Shown here: one piece after another, positions 1-7,412 of the stretch
Numbering within the stretch: the first letter of the stretch is position 1
How the letters are laid out: each line of letters opens with the position of its first letter
Source: Streptomyces sp. ISL-36
GTDB lineage: Bacteria > Actinomycetota > Actinomycetes > Streptomycetales > Streptomycetaceae
Assembly (NCBI RefSeq): GCF_018614205.1
Contig: NZ_JAGGOS010000072.1
Span: forward strand, 1 to 50,253
DNA length: 50,253 nt
Reading direction: 5' to 3'
Translations under genes and position numbers: made by a program
The notes under the pieces: generated by a model
Database searches by the model: none
Seen by the model: only the letters and a program-made list of their open reading frames with translations
Told to the model about the DNA's origin: nothing

Positions 1-82
1 CCGAATTAACCAACAGCGTCCGCACCACGCGCCGGGCCCCTTCCGTACTCGAGGCCCCACGACCGGCAACCGGCGACAGCCG

Positions 83-754
83 CTACTGCGCCCCCGGCCG
101 GACCAGACCGCTCTCGTACGCGTACACCGCCGCCTGCACCCGGTCCCGCAGACCCAGCTTCGTCAGCACATGGCCCACATGCGTCTTGACCGTCGTCTCG
201 CTGACGAACAGATCGGCCGCGATCTCCGCGTTGGACAACCCGCGCGCCACCAGCTTCAGCACCTCGACCTCACGCTCGGTCAGCCTGCTGATCGTGTCCG
301 GCACCTGCTCGTCACCCGACGGCAGATGCGCCGAGTACTTGTCCAGCAGACGGCGCGTGATCGACGGCGCCAGCATCGCCTCACCCGCCGCCACCACCCG
401 GATCGCCTGCACCAGCTCATTGGCCGGAGCGTCCTTCAACAGAAAGCCGCTCGCCCCGGCCCGCAGCGCCTCCACCACGTACTCGTCCAGATCGAACGTC
501 GTCAGCACCAGCACCTTCGCCGGACCGTCCCGGCCCGGACCCGTGATCTGCCGGGTCGCCTCCACCCCGTCCATCCGCGGCATCCGGATGTCCATCAGCA
601 CCACATCGGGCTGCAGCGCCCGCACCTGGTCCAGCGCCTGCAGACCGTCCCCGGCCTCACCGACGACCGCGATGTCCTGCTCCGCCTCCAGAATCATCCG
701 GAAACCGGTGCGCAGCAGCGGCTGGTCATCGACCAGTAGGACGCGGATAGCCAC
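83..754 (-). CDS. NarL/LuxR-family two-component response regulator
   Basis: A 223-residue cytosolic DNA-binding response regulator. The receiver domain fills about residues 3-120: acidic pair D9/D10, phospho-acceptor D55 in the VLMDIRMP motif, a conserved LTTFD stretch and a LLKDA lysine. A LuxR-type helix-turn-helix follows at about 155-215 (LTEREVEVLKLVARGLSNAE). The length is normal for the family. I chose the GTG at 754 because the receiver begins right after it and GAAGGAG lies just upstream; a longer in-frame reading adds an unconserved Arg-rich stretch. The SD overlaps the stop of the upstream RecB-like gene, so the two are probably translationally coupled. The partner histidine kinase is not in the window; it may lie left of position 1. 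The signal sensed and the target genes cannot be told. Confidence 0.93.
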   Translation of the reverse strand: MAIRVLLVDDQPLLRTGFRMILEAEQDIAVVGEAGDGLQALDQVRALQPDVVLMDIRMPRMDGVEATRQITGPGRDGPAKVLVLTTFDLDEYVVEALRAGASGFLLKDAPANELVQAIRVVAAGEAMLAPSITRRLLDKYSAHLPSGDEQVPDTISRLTEREVEVLKLVARGLSNAEIAADLFVSETTVKTHVGHVLTKLGLRDRVQAAVYAYESGLVRPGAQ

Positions 755-764
755 AGGAACTCCT

Positions 765-1667
765 TCAGGGGGCGGGCTCGGCCGGGTCCATTCTGCCCTG
801 GCCCGATTCGCCCGACTCCGGCGGGCGCGCGGAAACGATCTCCAGCGGATACACCGGCGGGGTCCCACCGAACTCCGGGCACACCGCCCGGTGATCGCAC
901 CACCCGCACAGCTTCGTCGGACGCGGCCGCCACTCGCCGCTCTCCGTCGCCAGCCGGATCGCCTCCCACAGCGCGAGCAGCTTGCGCTCCACCCGCAGCA
1001 GATCCGCCTCCGCCGGGTCGTACGTCAGCACATCCCCACTGCCCAGATACACCAGCTGCAGCCGCCGCGGCAGCACCCCCTTCAGCCGCCAGATCACCAG
1101 CGCGTAGAACTTCATCTGGAACAGCGCGCCCTCGCTGTACTCCGGCCGCGGCGCCTTCCCCGTCTTGTAGTCGACGATCCGCACCTCGCCCGTCGGCGCC
1201 ACGTCCACCCGGTCGATCACCCCACGCAGCCGCAGCCCCGACTCCAGCTCCGTCTCCACGAACAGCTCACGCTCGGCCGGCTCCAGACGCGTCGGATCCT
1301 CCAGCGTGAACCACCGCTCGACCAGCTGCTCCGCCTCACCCAGCCACCGCGTGAGCCGCTCACCCTCCGCGTCTTCGGCGAACAGCTCTCCCAGCTCCGG
1401 ACGCGTCCCGAGCAGCCGGTCCCACTGCCCCGGAATCATCGCCTTCGCCCGCGGCGCCGTCCGTTCCACCGCCGGATCGTCGAAGAGCCGCTCGAGCACC
1501 GCGTGCACCAGCGTGCCCCGCGTCGCCGCCTCACTCGGCTTCTCCGGCAGCCTGTCGATCACCCGGAACCGGTACAGCAGGGGACACTGCATGAAGTCGC
1601 TCGCCCGCGAAGGCGACAACGACGTCGGGGTCCGGGGCCCCGAAGGCGGCTGCTCGCTCGTACTCAT
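765..1667 (-). CDS. RecB-family PD-(D/E)XK exonuclease with Fe-S cluster cysteines
   Basis: A 300-residue stand-alone RecB-like nuclease. Visible motifs are an N-terminal Cys (C28, FMQCPLLY), the conserved His in GTLVHAVLERLF (H55), an Asp in RGVIDRVD, and the core VDYKTGK. A Cys cluster (CGWCDHRAVC) sits near the C-terminus. One N-terminal Cys plus three C-terminal Cys is the 4Fe-4S arrangement of AddB/Cas4-type nucleases. The ATG at 1667 was chosen because a TAGGGT box lies 7 nt before it, which suggests a leaderless message. The M. tuberculosis homologue Rv2119 also lies beside trmI and the proteasome genes. A DNA processing or repair role is inferred; the substrate is unknown. Confidence 0.9.
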   Translation of the reverse strand: MSTSEQPPSGPRTPTSLSPSRASDFMQCPLLYRFRVIDRLPEKPSEAATRGTLVHAVLERLFDDPAVERTAPRAKAMIPGQWDRLLGTRPELGELFAEDAEGERLTRWLGEAEQLVERWFTLEDPTRLEPAERELFVETELESGLRLRGVIDRVDVAPTGEVRIVDYKTGKAPRPEYSEGALFQMKFYALVIWRLKGVLPRRLQLVYLGSGDVLTYDPAEADLLRVERKLLALWEAIRLATESGEWRPRPTKLCGWCDHRAVCPEFGGTPPVYPLEIVSARPPESGESGQGRMDPAEPAP

Positions 1668-1674
1668 GACCCAG

Positions 1675-1680
1675 ACCCTA
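1675..1680 (-). promoter_or_regulatory. -10 box for leaderless recB-like gene
   Basis: On the minus strand TAGGGT is followed by 7 nt and then the ATG at 1667. Transcription would start at or next to the start codon. No Shine-Dalgarno sequence is present. No convincing -35 box was seen. Confidence 0.5.
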
Positions 1681-1791
1681 CGGCCCGCCACCGACATCGA
1701 GCGGAATACCATCGACGACGGACCCGGTCACGCTGCATGATCGAAGAGTGACGCACCAGGCGGGTCGGGCAGAAGGCGACGAGAGGAACCT

Positions 1792-3042
1792 GTGAACCAG
1801 GACGACGAGCGCGGCGAGAAGAAGCGGCCGCAGTCCGGCGACGCGGAACCGCCGGCCCCCGCCGACGCCCGCACCCGGCGGACCGAGGAACCCGGCGGAG
1901 GAATCCTCATGGGCCGCCCCTTCGGCGTGCCCGTCTACGTCGCCCCCAGCTGGTTCCTCGTCGCCGCCCTCATCACCTGGGTCTTCGGCGACCAGATCCA
2001 GCGCGTCCTGCCCGAACTCGGCGGCGCCCGCTACCTCGTCTCCCTCTTCTTCGCCATCGCCTTCTACGCCTCCGTACTCGTCCACGAACTGGCCCACACC
2101 ATCGCGGCGCTCCGCTTCAAACTCCCCGTGCGCCGCATCCAGCTCCAGTTCTTCGGCGGAGTCTCCGAGATCGAGAAGGAGACCGAGACCCCCGGCCGCG
2201 AATTCGTCCTCGCCTTCGTCGGCCCCCTCCTCTCCCTCGTCCTCGCCGGCGTCTTCTACCTCACCCTGTACGCCGTCGAGCCCGGCACCGTCCCCGGCGT
2301 CCTGCTCGCCGGCCTGATGATCTCCAACCTGATCGTCGCGATCTTCAACCTGCTGCCCGGCCTCCCCCTCGACGGCGGCCGCATGCTCCGCGCCGTCATC
2401 TGGAAGATCACCGGCAAACCCATGAGCGGCACCGTCGCCGCCGCCTGGGTCGGCCGCGCCCTCGCCGTCACCGTCCTCATCGGCCTGCCCCTGCTCACCA
2501 GGACCGGCCTCCTCGGCAACTCCACCGACGACATCAGCGGCATGGACACCGTCACCGACGCCCTGCTCGCCGCCATCCTCGCCGCCATCATCTGGACCGG
2601 CGCCGGCAACAGCCTGCGCATGGCCCGACTGCGCGAACACCTCCCCGAACTCGGCGCCCGCAGCCTCACCCGGCGCGCCATCCCCGTCGAACCCGCCACC
2701 CCCCTCTCCGAGGCCCTCCGCCGCGCCAACGAGGCCGGAGCCCGCGCCCTCGTCGTCGTCGACGGCCACGGCACCCCCACCGGCCTGGTCCGCGAGACCG
2801 CCATCGCCGGCGTCCCCCAGCACCGCCGCCCCTGGGTCGCCGTCAGCGGCCTCGCCCAGGACCTCACCGAGGGCATGAGGGTCCCCGCGGAACTCAGCGG
2901 ACAGCCCCTCCTCGACCACCTGCGCGCCAGCCCCGCCACCGAGTACCTCGTCGTCGAGGACACCGGAGAGATCTACGGCGTCCTGTCCACCGCCGACGTG
3001 GAACGCGCCTTCGTCCGGGCCATGGCAAGACCCTCCTCATAA
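1792..3042 (+). CDS. Site-2 intramembrane metalloprotease (M50) with CBS domains
   Basis: A 416-residue membrane protease of the S2P/SpoIVFB group. After a charged cytosolic leader of about 45 residues come several hydrophobic segments. The first holds the zinc motif H98-E-L-A-H102, and a later one holds the second metal ligand in NLLPGLPLDGGRML. The C-terminal 120 residues (EALRRANEAGARALVVVDG, YLVVEDTGEIYGVL) are a CBS pair, a common regulatory tail in this subfamily. The GTG start at 1792 has GAGAGG upstream. The family clips membrane proteins such as anti-sigma factors; no substrate gene is adjacent. The gene is divergent from the recB-like gene, with 124 bp between them. Confidence 0.92.
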   Translation: MNQDDERGEKKRPQSGDAEPPAPADARTRRTEEPGGGILMGRPFGVPVYVAPSWFLVAALITWVFGDQIQRVLPELGGARYLVSLFFAIAFYASVLVHELAHTIAALRFKLPVRRIQLQFFGGVSEIEKETETPGREFVLAFVGPLLSLVLAGVFYLTLYAVEPGTVPGVLLAGLMISNLIVAIFNLLPGLPLDGGRMLRAVIWKITGKPMSGTVAAAWVGRALAVTVLIGLPLLTRTGLLGNSTDDISGMDTVTDALLAAILAAIIWTGAGNSLRMARLREHLPELGARSLTRRAIPVEPATPLSEALRRANEAGARALVVVDGHGTPTGLVRETAIAGVPQHRRPWVAVSGLAQDLTEGMRVPAELSGQPLLDHLRASPATEYLVVEDTGEIYGVLSTADVERAFVRAMARPSS

Positions 3043-3048
3043 CCCCGG

Positions 3049-3054
3049 TACTCT
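3049..3054 (+). promoter_or_regulatory. -10 box for leaderless trmI
   Basis: TACTCT followed by exactly 6 nt and the ATG of trmI. No ribosome binding site is present, so the message is probably leaderless. Confidence 0.5.
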
Positions 3055-3060
3055 GGTCGT

Positions 3061-3948
3061 ATGTCCGAACCGACCGGTGCCGCCCGCCGTCGCGGGCCCT
3101 TCAAGGTCGGGGACCAGGTCCAGCTCACCGACCCCAAGGGACGCCACTACACGTTCACGCTCGAGGCCGGGAAGAATTTCCACACCCACAAGGGTTCCTT
3201 CCCCCACGACGAGCTGATCGGTGCTCCCGAGGGCAGTGTTGTCCGTACCACGGGAAACGTCGCCTACCTCGCGCTGCGCCCCCTGCTCCCCGACTACGTC
3301 CTGTCCATGCCCCGCGGCGCCGCCGTGGTCTACCCCAAGGACGCGGGGCAGATCCTGGCCTTCGCCGACATCTTCCCCGGCGCGCGCGTCGTCGAAGCCG
3401 GGGTGGGCTCGGGCTCGCTCAGCAGCTTCCTGCTCCGCGCCATCGGCGACAGCGGCATGCTGCACTCCTACGAGCGCCGCGAGGACTTCGCCGAGATCGC
3501 CAAGGGGAACGTCGAGCGCTACTTCGGCGGCCCGCACCCCGCCTGGCAGCTGACCGTCGGCGACCTCCAGGACAATCTGTCCGACACGGACGTCGACCGC
3601 GTCATCCTCGACATGCTCGCCCCCTGGGAGTGCCTGGAGGCCGTCTCCAAGGCGCTCGTCCCCGGCGGCATCCTCTGCTGCTACGTGGCGACCACCACCC
3701 AGCTCGCGCGCACCGTGGAGTCCATCCGCGAGTTCGGCTGCTACGCCGAGCCGCAGCCGTGGGAATCCATGATCCGCAACTGGCACGTCGAAGGCCTCGC
3801 CGTCCGCCCGGACCACCGGATGATCGGCCACACCGGCTTCCTCGTCACCGCCCGCCGCCTCGCGGACGGCGTCGAGCCCCCGATGCGCCGCCGCCGCCCC
3901 GCCAAGGGCGCCTACGGCGAGGACTACGAAGGCCCCAACAAGGGCTGA
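3061..3948 (+). CDS. trmI: tRNA (adenine-58-N1)-methyltransferase TrmI
   Basis: A 295-residue SAM-dependent tRNA methyltransferase that makes m1A58 in the T-loop. The N-terminal small domain (FKVGDQVQLTDPKGRHYTF) is typical of TrmI. The SAM-binding motif I is VVEAGVGSGSLSSFL, and the catalytic-domain signature DRVILDMLAPWECL follows. The C-terminal basic tail is common in actinobacterial members. The M. tuberculosis homologue Rv2118c is a characterised m1A58 methyltransferase and also neighbours the proteasome locus. The ATG at 3061 has no SD but has a -10 box at leaderless spacing. The gap from the M50 gene is only 18 bp, so the promoter lies across that gene's 3' end. A strong hairpin follows. 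Confidence 0.95.
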   Translation: MSEPTGAARRRGPFKVGDQVQLTDPKGRHYTFTLEAGKNFHTHKGSFPHDELIGAPEGSVVRTTGNVAYLALRPLLPDYVLSMPRGAAVVYPKDAGQILAFADIFPGARVVEAGVGSGSLSSFLLRAIGDSGMLHSYERREDFAEIAKGNVERYFGGPHPAWQLTVGDLQDNLSDTDVDRVILDMLAPWECLEAVSKALVPGGILCCYVATTTQLARTVESIREFGCYAEPQPWESMIRNWHVEGLAVRPDHRMIGHTGFLVTARRLADGVEPPMRRRRPAKGAYGEDYEGPNKG

Positions 3949-3966
3949 CGCCCCGACAACGCGCGC

Positions 3967-4015
3967 GTGCCGCCGCCGAGTTCCCGCCTCCAGGCAGGGA
4001 ACTCGACGGCGGCAC
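3967..4015 (+). terminator. Hairpin downstream of trmI
   Basis: Two 19-nt arms (3967-3985 and 3997-4015) pair at 18 of 19 positions around an 11-nt loop. There is no T-tract, as is usual for Streptomyces terminators. It lies 18 bp after the trmI stop. Confidence 0.75.
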
Positions 4016-4062
4016 CTTCATGTTCGGCCCGGGGTTCGTGTCGGCGTCCGTCTCGGAGTCCA

Positions 4063-4170
4063 CCTCAGTCCGCCTCAGTCCGCGTCAGTCCGCTTCGCAG
4101 TCCGCCTCAGTCCGCCGCGGCGTCCGCCTCGGGGTTCACCTCGGTTCGTCTCGGTTCGTCTCGCGTTCCG
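4063..4170. repeat. Degenerate 10-bp tandem repeats, 'CCTCAGTCCG' type
   Basis: The gap 3949-4312 holds no convincing gene. Besides the trmI hairpin it has 10-bp units reading CCTCAGTCCG (4063, 4073, 4105) or close variants (4083, 4093). A second family, TCGGTTCGTC, follows at 4141 and 4151. The period is not a multiple of three, which argues against coding. Confidence 0.7.
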
Positions 4171-4312
4171 GTTTCACATGCGCCTTCGCTTCGCGATCGG
4201 CATCTTTGCGCCGAGGCCCCGACTCGGCCCACCCCGACTGTTCCACCCGACTGTGACGTGTGGCACGATGCCCGCAACTCCTTCCGCGCCACCCTCACAG
4301 GAGACATCCCGC

Positions 4313-4882
4313 GTGCAGCCCTCCGCCCTCCCGGACCTCGCGCACACCCACGCCCGACCCGTGCACTGGCTGGCCACCGCGACCGCCATGGCCGCCGTCG
4401 TCGCCACCGCCGGCCTGCTGCAGCCCCCCTCCGCGACCGCCACCGGCGCCGCCGGATCCAAGGCCGCCCCGGCTCCGGCCCCCGCCCCCGACGCCACCAC
4501 CGCCGACTACCCCCTGGAGTGCGGCGCAGCCGCCCACACCGTCGCACGGCAGGCCCGCGGAGACCTCGACGGCGACGGAAACCCCGAAACGGTCGCAGTC
4601 GTGCACTGCGAAGCCGGCTCCGGCACACCCCCCAGCGGGATCTACGTCCTCACCCGGGGCAAGGACGCCACCGCGCGCGTGGTGGCCACCCTCCTCAACC
4701 CGGCCCTGCGGAAGAACGTCGGCGACCTCGCCCTTCGCGACGGCGTGATCACCGCCACACTGCTCGGCTACTCCTCCCCGGACGTACCGAGCTGCTGCCC
4801 CGACGAACAGGAACACGTCACCTGGCGCTGGCGCGACGGCGCGTTCGTCCGCGCCGCCGCCCGGGCAGCGGCCCACACGTGA
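4313..4882 (+). CDS. Secreted or membrane-anchored protein of unknown function with FG-GAP-like motif
   Basis: A 189-residue protein that I do not recognise as a named family. Residues of about 13-45 form a signal peptide or N-terminal anchor (WLATATAMAAVVATAGLL), followed by an Ala/Pro-rich linker. The globular part starts at YPLECGAAAHTVA and contains GDLDGDGNPETVAVVHC, a calcium-binding-like FG-GAP/VCBS repeat signature, then two Cys near the end (SCCPDEQEHVTWRW). The GTG at 4313 is preferred because AGGAG lies 9 nt upstream; longer in-frame starts at 4178 and 4268 lack an SD. Function unknown; extracytoplasmic location inferred. Confidence 0.75.
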   Translation: MQPSALPDLAHTHARPVHWLATATAMAAVVATAGLLQPPSATATGAAGSKAAPAPAPAPDATTADYPLECGAAAHTVARQARGDLDGDGNPETVAVVHCEAGSGTPPSGIYVLTRGKDATARVVATLLNPALRKNVGDLALRDGVITATLLGYSSPDVPSCCPDEQEHVTWRWRDGAFVRAAARAAAHT

Positions 4883-4913
4883 CGCCGTACGACAACGGAT
4901 GGTGCGGCGAGCG

Positions 4914-5225
4914 TCACTCCGCGTCGGGACCGTAGACCTCGACCCTGTCCGACACCCGGCGCACATGGATGCAGTCGCCCGGGCACTCCTTCGCGGAGTC
5001 CACCACGTCCTGAAGCAGCGGCAGCGGCACCGGTGTGGTCGCCCCCGTGTCCTGAAGCAGCTCGTCGTCCCCGCTCTTCACATACGCGAGCCCGTCGATG
5101 TCCAGCTCGAAGACCTCGGGCGCGTACTGCACGCAGATCCCGTCCCCGGTGCAGAGATCCTGGTCGATCCAGACCTCCAGCGCCTCACCGGCGCCCGTCG
5201 TCGGGACATCGTGCTGCACGGTCAT
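4914..5225 (-). CDS. Ferredoxin, small Fe-S protein
   Basis: A 103-residue soluble ferredoxin. It has cysteines C25 and C31 in CTGDGIC and C81/C85 in CPGDC, followed by IHVRR. This C-x5-C plus CP pattern is that of actinobacterial 3Fe-4S or 4Fe-4S ferredoxins that pass electrons to P450s and other oxidases. C85 is extra compared with the usual single CP cysteine. The acidic surface and C-terminal DAE fit a redox carrier. The ATG at 5225 has GGCAGGAGA upstream. The gene diverges from arc across a 250-bp promoter region. A partner is not evident; the P450 at 25.2 kb is a distant candidate only. Confidence 0.9.
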   Translation of the reverse strand: MTVQHDVPTTGAGEALEVWIDQDLCTGDGICVQYAPEVFELDIDGLAYVKSGDDELLQDTGATTPVPLPLLQDVVDSAKECPGDCIHVRRVSDRVEVYGPDAE

Positions 5226-5434
5226 GTCTCCTGCCGTTCCTGAGCGTCGTGAAAGATCGTTCTTCTAAGTCCGGCCAAGCCTGACGGGTGTTGACCACTG
5301 ACGACGATACAACCGGCCGCTTTCCGATGTTGATGGGTGGGTATTCCCTTGGCGTGAGGGGAAGCGCAAGGGTGAAGATCGGACACACCCCACAGTCTTT
5401 GTGATCTAGGGGTTTCAATCACCACCCACGCAGG

Positions 5435-5440
5435 TAGGGT
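5435..5440 (+). promoter_or_regulatory. Probable arc promoter
   Basis: TAGGGT, with GTTTCA 17 bp upstream (5412-5417) as a weak -35. This gives a leader of about 30 nt ending in a strong SD (GGAGGAGGTGAGG) before the GTG at 5479. Confidence 0.5.
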
Positions 5441-5478
5441 CAGGAAGCGTCCAGCTCCCCTTGGAGGAGGTGAGGACC

Positions 5479-7245
5479 GTGGCAGCCCACGACGACGACA
5501 TCAACCGCGGCATCCGGCCGGGGCGGGGGTCTGAAGACCCCGCCGGCCAGGTTGCCTATCTCGAGCAGGAAATCGCCGTCCTGCGCCGCAAGCTCGCCGA
5601 CTCTCCGCGTCATACGAGGATTCTCGAAGAGCGGATCGTCGAGCTGCAGACCAACCTGGCCGGCGTGTCCGCACAGAACGAGCGGCTCGCCAACACACTC
5701 CGCGAGGCCCGCGACCAGATCGTCGCCCTCAAGGAGGAGGTCGACCGGCTCGCACAGCCGCCGGCCGGCTTCGGAGTCTTCCTGCAGACCAACGAGGACG
5801 GCACCTGCGACATCTTCACCGGGGGCCGCAAGCTCCGGGTGAACGTCAGCCCCAGCGTCGAGCTCGACGAGCTCCGGCGCGGCCAGGAAGTCATGCTCAA
5901 CGAGGCGCTCAACGTGGTCGAGGCCATGGAATTCGAGCGCGCCGGGGACATCGTCACCCTCAAGGAGATCCTCGAGGACGGCGAGCGCGCCCTGGTGATC
6001 GGGCACACCGACGAGGAACGGGTGGTCAGGCTCGCCGAGCCGCTGCTGGACATCACCATCCGCCCCGGCGACGCCCTGCTGCTCGAGCCCAGGTCCGGCT
6101 ACGTCTACGAAGTGGTCCCCAAGAGCGAGGTCGAAGAACTCGTCCTCGAAGAGGTCCCCGACGTCGACTACGACAAGATCGGCGGCCTGGGCAACCAGAT
6201 CGAGCTCATCCGCGACGCGGTCGAGCTGCCCTACCTCTACCCGGACCTCTTCAAGGAGCACGAACTGCGGCCGCCCAAGGGCATCCTGCTCTACGGCCCG
6301 CCCGGCTGCGGCAAGACGCTGATCGCCAAGGCCGTGGCCAACTCCCTTGCCAAGAAGGTCGCCGAGGTGACCGGCCAGCCCGCAGGGAAGTCCTACTTCC
6401 TGAACATCAAGGGCCCCGAACTCCTCAACAAGTACGTCGGCGAGACCGAGCGGCACATCCGCCTCGTCTTCCAGCGTGCCCGGGAGAAGGCGAGCGAGGG
6501 CACCCCCGTCATCGTCTTCTTCGACGAGATGGAATCCCTCTTCCGCACCCGCGGATCCGGAGTCAGCTCGGACGTGGAGAACACCATCGTCCCCCAGCTG
6601 CTCGCCGAGATCGACGGCGTGGAGGGCCTGGAGAACGTCATCGTCATCGGTGCCTCCAACCGCGAGGACATGATCGACCCCGCGATCCTCAGGCCCGGCC
6701 GACTCGACGTCAAGATCAAGATCGAGCGCCCGGACGCGGAGGCCGCGAAGGACATCTTCGCGAAGTACCTCACCTCCACCCTCCCCCTGCACGCCGACGA
6801 CCTCTCCGAGCACCACGGCTCCAAGGACGCCGCCGCGCACGCCATGATCCAGTCGGTCGTCGAGCAGATGTACGCGGAATCCGAGGAGAACCGCTTCCTC
6901 GAGGTCACGTACGCCAACGGCGACAAGGAAGTCCTCTACTTCAAGGACTTCAACTCCGGAGCGATGATCCAGAACATCGTCGACCGGGCCAAGAAGATGG
7001 CCATCAAGGCCTTCCTCGACCACAACCAGAAGGGCATCCGCGTCTCCCACCTCCTCCAGGCCTGCGTGGACGAGTTCAAGGAGAACGAGGACCTGCCCAA
7101 CACCACCAACCCCGACGACTGGGCCCGGATCTCCGGAAAGAAGGGCGAGCGGATCGTCTTCATCCGCACCCTCGTCACCGGAAAGCAGGGCGCGGACACC
7201 GGACGCTCCATCGACACGGTGGCAAACACCGGTCAGTACCTGTAA
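5479..7245 (+). CDS. arc: Proteasome-associated AAA+ ATPase Arc (Mpa)
   Basis: A 588-residue hexameric unfoldase that recognises Pup and threads pupylated proteins into the 20S proteasome. The N-terminal coiled coil (about residues 20-85) is the Pup docking element. OB-fold interdomains follow, then a AAA+ module with Walker A GPPGCGKT at 273-280, Walker B VIVFFDEME and an arginine-rich sensor region. The last residues, GQYL, carry the penultimate-Tyr motif by which Mpa/Arc docks on the PrcA ring. The GTG at 5479 sits behind a GGAGGAGGTGAGG SD; an upstream TTG at 5461 would place the SD inside the gene. The length equals that expected for Streptomyces Arc. Confidence 0.98.
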   Translation: MAAHDDDINRGIRPGRGSEDPAGQVAYLEQEIAVLRRKLADSPRHTRILEERIVELQTNLAGVSAQNERLANTLREARDQIVALKEEVDRLAQPPAGFGVFLQTNEDGTCDIFTGGRKLRVNVSPSVELDELRRGQEVMLNEALNVVEAMEFERAGDIVTLKEILEDGERALVIGHTDEERVVRLAEPLLDITIRPGDALLLEPRSGYVYEVVPKSEVEELVLEEVPDVDYDKIGGLGNQIELIRDAVELPYLYPDLFKEHELRPPKGILLYGPPGCGKTLIAKAVANSLAKKVAEVTGQPAGKSYFLNIKGPELLNKYVGETERHIRLVFQRAREKASEGTPVIVFFDEMESLFRTRGSGVSSDVENTIVPQLLAEIDGVEGLENVIVIGASNREDMIDPAILRPGRLDVKIKIERPDAEAAKDIFAKYLTSTLPLHADDLSEHHGSKDAAAHAMIQSVVEQMYAESEENRFLEVTYANGDKEVLYFKDFNSGAMIQNIVDRAKKMAIKAFLDHNQKGIRVSHLLQACVDEFKENEDLPNTTNPDDWARISGKKGERIVFIRTLVTGKQGADTGRSIDTVANTGQYL

Positions 7246-7254
7246 AGCGCAGAC

Positions 7255-7292
7255 CGGCTGCGGATGTCCGGAACCACGGGCATCCGCAGCCG
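7255..7292 (+). terminator. Hairpin between arc and dop
   Basis: A perfect 12-bp stem (7255-7266 with 7281-7292) and a 14-nt loop, starting 10 nt after the arc stop. No T-tract. It suggests that arc and dop are separate transcripts. Confidence 0.75.
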
Positions 7293-7349
7293 TCGCATTC
7301 CAACCCAGCAAAACCTCGAATCGATCTCCCCACCGGCGTGGAGTCGCTC

Positions 7350-7355
7350 TAGGCT
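7350..7355 (+). promoter_or_regulatory. Probable dop promoter
   Basis: TAGGCT -10 box lying after the arc terminator, about 57 nt before the dop ATG. The -35 is weak. Confidence 0.4.
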
Positions 7356-7412
7356 CGTCGGTACTTGTTGCGCCGCACCCGATGGGGAGCGCCGCCGGGC
7401 AAGGAGGGCCGC

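Noticed and set aside
1678..2919. Long minus-strand open frame over the M50 protease gene
   Set aside because: Composition is Asp/Glu/Gly-rich with no domain; it mirrors the real gene's GC-rich third positions.
3967..4935. 322-codon Arg/Pro-rich plus-strand frame
   Set aside because: Composition is that of a shadow frame; it crosses a terminator hairpin and tandem repeats and lacks an SD.
5440..7311. 623-codon minus-strand frame over arc
   Set aside because: Shadow of arc; the plus strand carries AAA+ motifs and a strong SD.
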